From contig CP136061.1 of the NCBI GenBank assembly GCA_032622095.1, positions 24,802,991-24,866,990 on the forward strand: a DNA stretch of 64,000 nucleotides. Direction: 5' to 3'. How positions within the stretch are numbered: the first letter of the stretch is position 1; every line of letters starts with the position of its first letter. Shown in pieces: positions 23,366 to 37,500 of this stretch. A program made the translations under genes and the position numbers. The notes beneath the pieces are model-generated. The model had not been told where the DNA came from, did no database searches, and saw only the letters and a list, made by a program, of their open reading frames with translations. The DNA is from Siphonodentalium dalli. Lineage: Eukaryota; Mollusca; Scaphopoda; Gadilida; Siphonodentaliidae.

Positions 23366-25481
23366 CTAGAATCGAGAGATTGAAAATTATCCAACGCCCG
23401 GATATATCTAGTGGTAACAATCTCACAAAGCTCTCTCATCGACTCACAAAATACACGTTTGTGTCTTTACTAAAACGAGAATTATTGTGGACGATCGTGT
23501 AGAAACAGTAGTGAACTGTTGAAAGGGACAAATATATATTCTATCATTCAACCATATTCCGAATGTCTGGAATAACTAAAGACATGCCAGACACTGTATA
23601 AGGAAGACAAATACCCAGTCAGTAAATTTGGCATGGTACTGTAGGTTATTCTGAATTAAATACAAACGTGCGAATAACATTTCGTGTCTCACACATAACG
23701 ACATTCAAGGAATGTCCATGCGAAAGCGATGGCCTTCAATTTACGTTTTGTTCTAGCCTACATGTATATTAGTCTTGGCAAATATGGACATAGGTGTCGC
23801 CTCGATAGGGAATTCATGAGACCTAGCATGAACACTTAAATTTCGGGAACCGTATGTTGGATTTGCCAGATAGGCGGACTTTTTTCTCACCTCGTGGTTA
23901 AAGTGAGGCATCTGATGACAAAATCTGTCATTTCTTAAATAAAGCTGACATATTTGACAGAGTATATTCACACCTTTCGAGATGAGCTATTCGTCCAATT
24001 TTGATACCAGAGAATAGGGCGATAATCAGATTAATGTAATACATGTAACTATTGAATCAAGGAATGACAGCCATGACGTCAAGTGGCGTCAAATAATTTT
24101 TAGAGTGAGACGAATATGACGATTCAATCAAAGCGTTGTATTTCGTTTCTTTTAAAGCCAAAAGTAAGACAGTTATGCCACATTATTTTATACCATAGGA
24201 AACTTCTGACAAGCAGCTACGTTCTAATATATCATTTATCGCTGTTGGCCGCATTATTTTCTATCAAAGGGAGACAAATCATTCCCCTAAAGCTAAGAGG
24301 CGTCATGATGTGGTATAAGGCACACAGAACGCACGATTATGTGCCAAATTGCGTAATTAACACAGTGGCCGATGATGGACTGCTAATGTATTGTTTAATA
24401 TATAGCTTTCGATTAACTTAGTCGAACATTAAAGTAACAGTATTACATAATGTACCTCCTGACTCGAATTTTTAATAAATTGTAGATTTCGATCCCCAAA
24501 AAGTTAATCTAATACGCAATTTGTCTTCTTCTCGGGAAGCAAAAAAAGAAAAGAATGTAGTAGGGGTGGAGATAATTAGCGTATACGGTAACTTCGTTCC
24601 GTCTTGGTTTAAAAAGTGGCCTAATAACTCCAAGATGGCTGCCAATATGGTGGCCGGTATATAGGTGGGAATTGTGAAATTTGTAAGAACGCACGATTAT
24701 TTACCAAATGGCTTAACTAACACAACGGCCTTTGATAAACTGCTACACTATTATGTAATGTATATATCCCGATCCATCGACTAGAACATTTAAGTGAAAA
24801 TAAGTATTTTTAATGGAAGGGGAATAACTCTATCTTTAAAATATTGAGTTATTCCCCTCCATTGGAAAAAAAAATCAATTTGCACAACGAAACCAGATGT
24901 AATTTAAGCACAAGAACACTTCGGTAACTCAACAAAAACAACATATTCACAGTTTATTACACCGGATAAGTTAATAATACAATGTTTCGGACCTTCCTCT
25001 TTCAAATGGTATATCATATGGCATATATTTTATATATGTGATCTGGGGGTCGAAAATTAAGTGGGCCTTTAATTATAACAAAAACCACTAACCTGTCCCG
25101 CATGTCGTGCCAGAGTAGCCGCCACTACACGTGCAATTATAGCCATTAACGAGGTCGGTGCATAACCCGGAATTCTGACACGGAGAAGAACTGCATTCAT
25201 CAATGTCTGGAATCGAGAGATTGAAAATTACAGAACGTCCGTAAAGCCCTATATATGCAGAAGGATAATACTTTATTAGGGATTTGAGGAGGGGACTCCG
25301 GGAGGATTTGAAAGGGCATTATGCCCTTTCTTACAACCCACTGTTGACTGATGATAGGGGTTACAAAATGGTATGAACATTTAACATAACATGAAGGGGT
25401 AAAACAAAAAGAATGATCTAGACATGAATTAAATTTTTTTTTTCTTCGATTTCTTTTATCGTTTGCTGCTGTTGTTGCTGC

Positions 25482-25525
<44 letters not shown>

Positions 25526-28500
25526 TTGTTGCTGTTGTTGTTGTTGATGTTGCTGCTGACGCTGCCGCCGACATGAGTGCTTCAGCTTCTTTTTCGGATG
25601 CTTCGCGTATCTTTATTGCCCATTATGCGATTGCTGCGATACCAACGGCGGTGATGGTATTACTGGTGCTGTTGGTGCTGTTGGTGCTGTTGGTGGAGAT
25701 GGAGGACACCGGGATGTGTTGGTACTCCGGTGTCCTTGGTGGAAACGTATCCATCTCGACACCGAAGTCAGCGGCATGAATATCGGGGGTGGTGTCCGCG
25801 TCCCTGTATCCGCTGACCTCGGCGACGATAATAGCAGGAACCTCCGGCAGATCAACGGCGTCCCTGCTACTGGTGGTGATATCGTCGTGGGAGGCCAAGT
25901 GGGGGGGAGCTGGGCGTCTCTCAGCTAACCCCTGTCTCCACCTGGCCTTCCTGTAGGCGTCCCTGCGTCGGCGCGACGGTGTCTTCTTTTTCTTTCCTTT
26001 CTTTTTGGCCTGGTCCCAGATATCTAAGTCCCCGTACCGGATGGTAGGTCGCTGGTGGAATCCAGCTTCCGATGTACCGCCAGCAGAGGGTTCTGCTGGA
26101 ACAGTCCGGTACACCAAGGATAGACACACATTGCCTCCTTTAGCCTTGGTAAGAGTCCAGCTAAAGATATCCACAATGCGCAGTATATCCATGGCAGCGA
26201 CAACGACATAAGGGATTAGCAACATAATCCCCTGCCAAGTACAAAAACGTTCACACCGGAATCGCTCGGGCGGCTAGGATCTTTTCAGATCCGCCACAAA
26301 TCTCACAAGCGATCCCGCTCAGCCGGCCGGAACAGCGACAAGTCACAGAGCTAAGAGCATGTATAACCTGCCCGCTCATCGGCTAGCCGAGGAAATGAGA
26401 AGGATAATACTTTATTATTGGGGGTTTTGGGGGATGAGCCCAGGGAGGATTTGGAAGGGGCGTAGCCCCACCCCTACAACCCACTTATGAAGTGATGTAA
26501 TGATCATGTAATGGTTAAACATTAACATGAGGATGAAGGATGAAAAATGGTCTAGGCATTTTTTTAACGATTCTTTTTCTTTGCCTTTTTCTTTCGTTAG
26601 ATGTTGTATCCGAAGTTGTTGGTAATGCCATTGCTCTCGCTACTGCCGCATCTGATGCTGCACACGCTTCTTCAGTCTCTTTTCTTGACTGTTCTCTGAT
26701 GTCATTAGCCCATTGGCGGATTTCTTCCCATTTGCGGATTTCTTCAATGGAGGCGGCAGAGCTGGTGTTCTCCGTGTTGTTGTTGTCACTGGTGGAGATG
26801 GGGGACACCGGGATAAGATAGAACTCCGGTGTCCTTGGTGGCAAGCTGTCCAACTCCACGTCGAAGCTGGCGGCAGGAACTGCAGGGGTGGTATCCTGCT
26901 CCCTTACTCCACAAGCCTCGACGACGACAGCAGGGACCTCCGGCAGATCCACGGAGTCCCTGCTAGCTGGAACTATGTCGTCTGTCTCCATGCAGGCCGG
27001 GTCGTCTGGGCGTCTTTCAGACAACTCCGACCTGCCGGCTGCGACACTGGACGGCTGGACGACGCGGGGAGGGGTGACCGGCAGATCAACGGTCACCCAC
27101 ATCCTCTTCTTCCACTTCGCCCATCTGGCAGCGTCCCTTCTTCTTCATGGGTCGCTGTTGGTCGCATTATTTTCTATCAAAGGCAGAAAAGTCCCCCCCC
27201 AAAGCTAAGAGGCGTCATGATGTCGTATAAGGCACACAGAACTCACGATTATATGCCGAATTGCGTAATTAACAAAATGACCGTTGATGGAATGCTAAGG
27301 TATTGTTTAATATATAGGTTTCGATTCACATAGTCAAACATTAAAGTAACAATATTACATAATGTACATCCTGACTCGAATTTTTAATAAATTATAGATT
27401 TTTCCCCAAAAAGATAATCTAATACGCAATTTGTCTTCTTTTCGGAGGCAAACAAAAAAAGAGAAAAGAATGTAGTAAGGGTGGAGATAATTAGCGTATA
27501 CGGTAACTTCGTTCCGTCTTGGTTTAAAAACTGGCCTAATAACTCAAAGATGGCTGCCAATATGGTGGCCGGTATATAGGTGGGAATTGTGCAATTTGTA
27601 AGAATGCACGATTATTTACCAAATGGCTTAACTAACACAACGGCCTTTGATAAACTGCTACACTATTATGTAATATACATATATCGATACATCGACTAGA
27701 ACATTTAAGTGAAAATAAGTATTTTTAATGGAAGGGGAATAACTCTATCTTTAAAATATTGAGTTATTCCCCTCCATTGAAAAAAAATCAATTTGCACAA
27801 CGAAACCAGATGGAATTTAAGCACAAGAACACTTCGGTAACTCAACAAAAACAACATATTCACAGTTTATTACACCGGATAAGTTAATAATACAATGTTT
27901 CGGACCTTCCTCTTTCAAATGGTATATCATATGGCATATATTTTATATATGTGATCTGGGGGTCGAAAATTAAGTGGGCCTTTAATTATAACAAAAACCA
28001 CTAACCTGTCCCGCATGTCGTGCCAGAGTAGCCGCCACTACACGTGCAATTATAGCCATTAACGAGGTCGGTGCATAACCCGGAATTCTGACACGGAGAA
28101 GAACTGCATTCATCAATGTCTGGAATCGAGAGATTGAAAATTACAGAACGTCCGTAAAGCCCTATATATGCAGAAGGATAATACTTTATTAGGGATTTGG
28201 GGAGGGGACTCCGGGAGGATTTGAAAGGGCAGTATGCCCTTTCTTACAACCCACTGTTGACTGATGATAGGGGTTACGAAATGGTATGAACATTTAACAT
28301 AACATGAAGGGGTAAAAAAAAAAAGAATGATCTAGACATGAATTAAATTATTTTTTCTTCGATTTCTTTTTTCTTTTATCGTTTGCTGCTGTTGTTGCTG
28401 TTGTTGTTGTTGTTGTTGTTATTGATGTTGTTGTTGTTGTTGTTGTTGTTGCTGTTGTTGTTGTTGTTGATGTTGCTGCTGACGCTGCCGCCGACATGAG

Positions 28501-31500
28501 TGCTTCAGCTTCTTTTTCCGATGCTTCGCGTATCTTTCTTGCCCATTATGCGATTGCTGCGATACCAGCGGCGGTGATGGTATTACTGGTGCTGTTGGTG
28601 CTGTTGGTGCTGGTGGGAGGCCAAGTGGGGGGGGGGGGGCTGGGCGTCTCTCAGCTAACCCCTGTATCCACCTGGCCTTCCTGTCGGCGTCCCTGCGTCG
28701 GCGCGACGGTGTCTTCTTTTTCTTTCCTTTCTTCTTGGCCTGGTCCCAGATATCTAAGTCCCCGTACCGGATGGTAGGTCGCTGGTGGAATCCAGCTTCC
28801 GATGTACAGCCAGCAGAGGGTTCTGCTGGAACAGTCCGGTACACCAAGGATAGACACACATTGCCTCCTTTAGCCTTGGCAAGAGTCCAGCTAAAGATAT
28901 CCACAATGCGCAGTATATCCATGGCAGCGACAACGACATAAGGGATTAGCAACATAATCCCCTGCCAAGTACAAAAACGTTCACACCGGAATCGCTCGGG
29001 CGGCTAGGATCTTTTCAGATCGGCCACAAAACTCACAAGCGATCCCGCTCAGCCGGCCGGAACAGCGACAAGTCACAGAGCTAAGAGCATGTATAACCTG
29101 CCCGCTCATCGGCTAGCCGAGGAAATGAGAAGGATAATACTTTATTATTGGGGGTTTTGGGGGATGAGCCCAGGGAGGATTTGGAAGGGGCGTAGCCCCA
29201 CCCCTACAACCCACTTATGAAGTGATGTAATGATCATGTAATGGTTAAACATTAACATGAGGATGAAGGATGAAAAATGGTCTAGGCATTTTTTTAACGA
29301 TTCTTTTTCTTTGCCTTTTTCTTCTTTCTTTCGTTAGATGTTGTATCCGAAGTTGTTGGTAATGCCATTGCTCTCGCTACTGCCGCATCTGATGCTGCAC
29401 ACGCTTCTTCAGTCTCTTTTCTTGACTGTTCTCTGATGTCAATAGCCCATTGGCGGATTTCTTCCCATTTGCGGATTTCTTCAATGGAGGCGGCAGAGCT
29501 GGTGTTCTCCGTGTGGTTGTTGTCACTGGTGGAGATGGGGGACACCGGGATAAGATGGAACTCCGGTGTCCTTGGTTGCAAGCTGTCCAACTCCACGTCG
29601 AAGCTGGCGGCAGGAACAGCAGGGGTGGTATCCTGCTCCCTTACTCCACAAGCCTCGACGACGACAGCAGGGACCTCCGGCAGATCCACGGAGTCCCTGC
29701 TAGCTGGAACTATGTCGTCTGTCTCCATGCAGGCCGGGTCGTCTGGGCGTCTTTCAGACAACTCCGACCTGCCGGCTGCGACACTGGACGGCTGGACGAC
29801 GCGGGGAGGGGTGACCGGCAGATCAACGGTCACCCCCATCCTCTTCTTCCACTTCGCCCATCTGGCAGCGTCCCTTCTTCTTCATGGATCGCTGTTGGTC
29901 GCATTATTTTCTATCAAAGGCAGAAAAGTCCCCCCCCCAAAGCTAAGAGGCGTCATGATGTCGTATAAGGCACACAGAACTCATGATTATATGCCGAATT
30001 GCGTAATTAACAAAATGACCGTTGATGGAATGCTAAGGTATTGTTTAATATATAGGTTTCGATTCACATAGTCAAACATTAAAGTAACAATATTACATAA
30101 TGTACATCCTGACTCGAATTTTTAATAAATTATAGATTTTTCCCCAAAAAGATAATCTAATACGCAATTTGTCTTCTTCTCGGAAGGCAAAAAAAAAAGA
30201 GAAAAGAATGTAGTAAGGGTGGAGATAATTAGCGTATACGGTAACTTCGTTCCGTCTTGGTTTAAAAACTGGCCTAATAACTCAAAGATGGCTGCCAATA
30301 TGGTGGCCGGTATATAGGTGGGAATTGTGCAATTTGTAAGAATGCACGATTATTTACCAAATGGCTTAACTAACACAACGGCCTTTGATAAACTGCTACA
30401 CTATTATGTAATATACATATATCGATACATCGACTAGAACATTTAAGTGAAAATAAGTATTTTTAATGGAAGGGGAATAACACTATCTTTAAAATATTGA
30501 GTTATTCCCCTCCATTGAAAAAAAAATCAATTTGCACAACGAAACCAGATGGAATTTAAGCACAAGAACACTTCGGTAACTCAACAAAAACAACATATTC
30601 ACAGTTTATTACACCGGATAAGTTAATAATACAATGTTTCGGACCTTCCTCTTTCAAATGGTATATCATATGGCATATATTTTATATATGTGATCTGGGG
30701 GTCGAAAATTATGTGGGCCTTTAATTATAACAAAAACCACTAACCTGTCCCGCATGTCGTGCCAGAGTAGCCGCCACTACACGTGCAATTATAGCCATCA
30801 ACGAGGTCGGTGCATAACCCGGAATTCTGACACGGAGAAGAACTGCATTCATCGATGTCTGGAATCGAGAGATTGAAAATTACAGAACGTCCGTAAAGCC
30901 CTATATATGCAGAAGGATAATACTTTATTAGGGATTTGGGGAGGGGACTCCGGGAGGATTTGAAAGGGCAGTATGCCCTTTCTTACAACCCACTGTTGAC
31001 TGATGATAGGGGTTACGAAATGGTATGAACATTTAACATAACATGAAGGGGTAAAAAAAAAAAGAATGATCTAGACATGAATTAAATTATTTTTTCTTCG
31101 ATTTCTTTTTTCTTTTATCGTTTGCTGCTGTTGTTGCTGTTGTTGTTGTTGTTGCTGTTGTTGTTGTTGATGTTGCTGCTGACGCTGCCGCCGACATGAG
31201 TGCTTCAGCTTCTTTTTCCGATGCTTCGCGTATCTTTATTGCCCATTATGCGATTGCTGCGATACCAGCGGCGGTGATGGTATTACTGGTGCTGTTGGTG
31301 CTGGTGGTGGAGATGGAGGACACCGGGATGTGTTGGTACTCCGGTGTCCTTGGTGGAAACGTATCCATCTCGACACCGAAGTCAGCGGCATGAATATCGG
31401 GGGTGGTGTCCGCGTCCCTGTATCCGCTGACCTCGGCGACGATAATAGCAGGAACCTCCGGCAGATCAACGGCGTCCCTGCTACTGGTGGTGATATCGTC

Positions 31501-34500
31501 GTGGGAGGCCAAGTGGGGGGGGGGGGGCTGGGCGTCTCTCAACTAAACCCTGTCTCCACCTGGCCTTCCTGACGGCGTCCCTGCGTCGGCGCGACGGTGT
31601 CTTCTTTTTCTTTCATTTCTTCTTGGCCTGGTCCCAGATGTCCAAGTCCCCGTACCGGATGGTAGGTCGCTGGTGGAATCCAGCTTCCGAGGTTCCGCCA
31701 GCAGAGGGTTCTGCTGGAACAGTCCGGTACACCAAGGATAGACGCACATTGCCTCCTTTAGCCTGGGTAAGAGTCCAGCTAAAGATATCCACAATGCGCA
31801 GTATATCCATGGCAGCGACAACGACATAAGGGATTAGCAACATAATCCCCTGCCAAGTACAAAAACGTTCACACCGGAATCGCTCGGGCGGCTAGGATCT
31901 TTTCAGATCGACCACAAAACTCACAAGCGATCCCGCTCAGCCGGCCGGAACAGCGACAAGTCACAGAGCTAAGAGTATAACCTGCCCGCTCATCGGCTAG
32001 CCGAGGAAATGAAAAGGATAATACTTTATTATTGGGGGTTTTGGGAGATGAGCCCAGGGAGGATTTGGAAGGGGCGTAGCCCCACCCCTACAACCCACTT
32101 ATGAAGTGATGTAATGATCGTGTAATGGTTAAACATTAACATGAGGATGAAGGATGAAAAATGGTCTAGGCATTGTTTTAACGATTCTTGTTCTTTGCCT
32201 TTTTCTTCTTTCTTCCGTTAGATGTTGTATCCGAAGTTGTTGGTAATGCCATTGCTCTCGTTACTGCCGCATCTGATGCTGCACACGCTTCTTCAGTCTC
32301 TTTTCTTGACTGTTCTCTGATGTCATTAGCCCATTGGCGGATTTCTTCCCATTTGCGGATTTCTTCAATGGAGGCGGCAGAGCTGGTGTTCCCCGTGTTG
32401 TTGTTGTCACTGGTGGAGATGGGGGACACCGGGATAAGATGGAACTCCGGTGTCCTTGGTGGCGCAAGCTGTCCAACTCCACGTCGAAGCTGGCGGCAGG
32501 AACAGCAGGGGTGGTATCCTGCTCCCTTACTCCACAAGTCTCGACGACGACAGCAGGGACCTCCGGCAGATCCACGGAGTCCCTGCTAGCTCGAACTATG
32601 TCGTCTGTCTCCATGCAGGCCTGGGCGTCTCTCAGACAACTCCGACCTGCCGGCTGCGACACTGAACGGCTGGACGACGCGGAGAGGGGTGACCGGCAGA
32701 TCAACGGTCACCCCCATCCTCTTCTTCCACTTCGCCCATCTGGCAGCGTCCCTTCTTCTTCATGGATCGCTGTTTGTCGCATTATTTTCTATCAAAGGCA
32801 GAAAAGTCCCCCCTAAAGCTAAGAGGCGTCATGATGTCGTATAATGCACACAGAACTCACGATTATATGCCGAATTGCGTAATTAACAAAATGACCGTTG
32901 ATGGAATGATAAGGTATTGTTTAATATATAGGTTTCGATTAACATAGTCGAACATTAAAGTAACAATATTACATAATGTACATCCTGACTCGAATTTTTA
33001 ATAAATTATAGATTTTTCCCCAAAAAGATAATCTAATACGCAATTTGTCTTCTTCTCGGAAGGCAAAAAAAAGAAAGAGAAAAGAATGTAATAAGGGTGG
33101 AGATAATTAGCGTATACGGTAACTTCGTTCCGTCTTGGTTTAAAAACTGGCCTAATAACTCCAAGATGGCTACCAATATGGTGGCCGGTATATAGGTGGG
33201 AATTGTGTAATTTGTAAGAACGCACGATTACTTACCAAATGGCGTAGCTAACGCAACGGCCTTTGACAAACTGCTACACTATTATTTAATATATATATCC
33301 CGATACATCGACTAGAACATTTAAGTAAAAACAAGTATTTTCAATGGAAGGGGAATAACCCTATCTTTAAAATATTGAGTTATTCCCCTCCATTGAAAAT
33401 AATACACTTTGCACAACAAAACCAGATGGAATTTAAGCACAAGAACACTTCGGTGACTCAACAAAAACAACATGCTCACTGTTTATTACACCGGATAAGA
33501 TAATAATACAATGTTTCGGACCTTCTTCTTTCAAATGGTATATCATATGGCATATATTTTATATATGTGATCTGGGGTTAGAAAATTAAGTGGACCTTTA
33601 ATTATAACAAACACCACTAACCTGTCCCGCATGTCGTGCCAGAGTAGCCGCCACTACACGTGCAATAATAGCCATTAACTAGGTCGGTGCATAACCCGGA
33701 ATTCTGACACGGAGAAGAACTGCATTCATCGATGTCTGGAATCGAGAGATTGAAAATTACAAAACGTCTGTTGCGCCCTATATATGTAGAAGGATAATAC
33801 TAATAATTGATAGTTCTTATATAGCTGCTAGCCGGCTGGTGCTAGTTTAGATTAATCCCAGATTAGTGCGAGTCTACATATAGATAAATCCCATATTAGT
33901 GCTAGTCTATATGTAGATTAATCCAGATTAGTCTAATATAGCAATAACTGCCACTAACCTGTACCGCATGTCGTGACGGAGTATCCGTCACCACACGTGC
34001 AATTATAACCGTTAATGAGGTCAGTGCATAACCCGGAATTCTGGCATGGAGAAGAACTGCATTCATTGATGTCTAGAATCGAGAGATTGACAATTATCCA
34101 ACGCCCGGATATATATAGTGGTAACAATCTCACAAAGCTCTCTCATCGACTCACAAAATACATGTTTGTGTCTTTACTAAAACGAGAATTATTGTGGACG
34201 GTCGTGTAGAAACAGTAGTGAACTGTTGAAAGGGACAATTATATATTATATCATTCTACCATATTCCGAATGTCTGGAATAAGAAAGACATGCCGGGTAC
34301 TGGATAACGAAGACAAATACCCAGTCAATAATACCGGTCATCAAATTACATCAATATTGCTGTTATGTTATACATTCTAGTAAATTTGGCATGATACTTT
34401 AGGTTATTTTGAATTAAATACGAACACGCGAGTAACATTTCGTATCTCACTCACAACGATATTCAAGGAATATCCATACGAAAGCGATGACCTTCAATTT

Positions 34501-37500
34501 ACGTTTTGTTCTAGCCTACATGTATATTAGTCTTGGCAAATATGGACATAGGAGTCGCCTCGAGAGGGAATGGACCTCTTGATTAGCATGAACACTTAAA
34601 GGTACTCAATCCGATTCGATGGTCCCCATATCATCTGATTACAACAACAGAAACATTTTATGTAATGCCGCTTCAGTAATCAGAATCGATTAATTGCGCA
34701 AAAATAATGCTAACCACAGTCAACTCTATCGGTTTATTAAATATCTGACACAAACAAGCCACTGAATTTTAGAGATATCGATCTTCATGCGCAATTAAGT
34801 CAGATGAGTTCTTCTCGTCGACTGTTTACTGGGCCACTTAAAATAAAAATATAGATTTCAAACATCGATATCTGATCCACTGTGGAGGATATATTCCTAG
34901 AAATGTGGTGCTCTACCAATTTTTATCGTGACATTCCGGTGCTTTACTGGGGATTTTTTATTTTCGCCGCACAAAAGTGAAGAAAAATTACAGATTATGT
35001 AAGTATATCGCAGGTTTCTTTTAACCAATGGATTATTTATATTGATGTTCACATTGATATGTGAGAAAATGTAAGAAATCCCATAGGAATGCCCGTAAAT
35101 CGACATTTTATAATTATATTCCGATACTTTACAGAGTGCTCAGTGCTCTCCCAATAGTCAAGTGCTCTCACCAGGATCATGTATTGTGCTATAACAAGCA
35201 AAAAAGCGAATAAATACTAAATATTATGCGTTGGTTAGGGTGTAATAAACTTAATATGTTATTTTGCGTCGCATATACGTCCATAAAGGCATACTTCACG
35301 TATTTCAGGGGTAGCAAATGCAATGGGGAGTATATGAATGATGTAATCTATAATTATTTCCATGTGTTCTATTGGATATAACTGATAACAAACGCTCAAT
35401 TCTTGTTCAGGAAATGATTGTCGAACGTATTTTTATTGTGTAACTGTAATTGTGGCCAATCGGAATAACGATTATTCAACTCACAAAGCACCGGAATGAC
35501 TCAGTAAACCACCGGAATACACATGTAGACCTATTTTATGGTCGTTTTCTTCGATTTGGTATGTTATTAATGATATTTTCATGTTGCATTGACTTCAGGA
35601 ATGTATTGAGGAACAGACGTTCAAAGTTACAATATACAGTATTCAGTATTAAGTCGGTAATACGCCGTTGAAGTGACGAATTTCTCAAAAAACGCAAAAT
35701 ATCGAGGAATTTATTTATATTACTGGGCAGTATGCCAATATAGTGGCATAATATTACAACATATATTAATCACCTTCTTTGCCACGTCCATCCCGTATAC
35801 ATTCGTCCAATATCTGCGTTTAAAACATTACCAAAATGCGTGTTTATTACCCACGCATGTCATATCTGTCGCACAATGAGCAAAATGTGACAGAACACCG
35901 GAATATTTGCTCGATAAGCACGTAAATATTGCTCGGGAGAGCACCACATTTCTAGGAATAGATCCTCCACAGTGATCTGATCACTACTAGCTTTGAAGGG
36001 TGGGTTCCTCGACTCGAATCATATATTTTTTACCCCGACGCCAAGGAAATAGTAATTTGCGAGAATTAATTCGGATTGAGTACCTTTAACTTTCGGGAAC
36101 CGTATGTTGGATTTGTCAGATAGGCGTACTTTTTTCTCACCGCGTGGTTGTATTGAGGCATCTGATGACAAAATCGGTCATTTCTTAAATAAAGCTGACA
36201 TATTTGACAGAGTATATTCACACTTTTCGAGAAGAGATATTCGTCCAATTTTGATACCAAAGGATGGGGCGATAATCAGATTAATGTAATACATGTAACC
36301 ATTGAATCTAGGAATGACAGTCATGATGTCATGTGACGTCAAATAATGTTTAGGGTGAGAGAATATGACGATGGTTCAGTCAAAGTGTTGTATTTCGTTT
36401 CTTATAAAACCAAAAGTAAGACGGTTATGTCCCATTATTTTATACCATATGAAACTTCTGCCAGTTAGCTACGTTCTAATATAGCATTTATCGCTGTTGG
36501 TCGCATCATTTCTATCAAAGGCAGAAAAATCCCCCCTAAAGCTAAGAGGCGTCAGGAAGAACGCACGGTCATGTGCAAAATTGCGTAATTAACACAATGG
36601 CCGTTGATGGACTGCTCAGTTATTGTTAAATATGTACGCTTCGATTTACATAGTCGAACATTAAAGTAACAATATTACATAATGTACCTCCTGACTCGAT
36701 TTTTTAATAAATTATAGATTTTTCCCCAAAAGCAATTTGTCTTCTTCCAGGAAGGCAAAAAAAAAAAAGAAAAAAAAAAAGAATGTAGTAAGGGTGGAGA
36801 TAATTAGGGTATATGGTAATTTCGTCCCGTCTTGGTTTAAAAACTGGCCCAATAACTCCAAGATGACTGCCAATATGGTGGCCGGTATATATGAGGGAAT
36901 TGTGAAATTTGTAATAACGCACGATTACTTACAAAATGGCTTAACTGACACAACGGCCTTTGATAAACTGCGACACTCTCATTTGCTATATATATCCCGG
37001 TCCATCGACTAGAACATTTAAGTGAAAATAAGTGTTTTCAATGGAAGGCGAATAACTCTATCTTTAAAATATAGAGTTATTCCCCTCCATTGAAAATAAT
37101 ACACTTTCACAACAAAACCAGATGGAATTTAAGCACAAGGATACTTCGGTAACTCAACAAAAACAACATGTTCACAGTTTATTACACCGGGTAAGTTAAT
37201 ACAATGTTTCGGACCTTCCCCTTTCAAATGGTATATACTATGGCATATCTTTTATATATGTGATCTGGGGGTTCGAAAATTAAGGGGTCCTTTAATTATA
37301 ACAAAAACCACTAACCTGTCCCGCATATCGTGCCGGAGTAGCCGCCACTGCACGTGCAATTATAGCCATTAACGAGGTCGGTGCATAACCCGGAATTCTG
37401 ACACGGAGAAGAACTGCATTCATCGATGTCTGGAATCGGGAGATTGAAAATTACAGAACGTCCGTAGAGCCCTATATTTGCAGAAGGATAATACTCACAA

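Noticed and set aside
23308..23502. Plus-strand [19 protein letters not shown], repeated near several EGF exons
   Set aside because: It is the antisense of the type-B EGF exon and its acceptor.
25573..26211. Plus-strand ORFs opposite alpha and beta (up to 206 codons)
   Set aside because: Antisense shadows; the conserved features (paralogous blocks, basic tails, AATAAA) are all on the minus strand.
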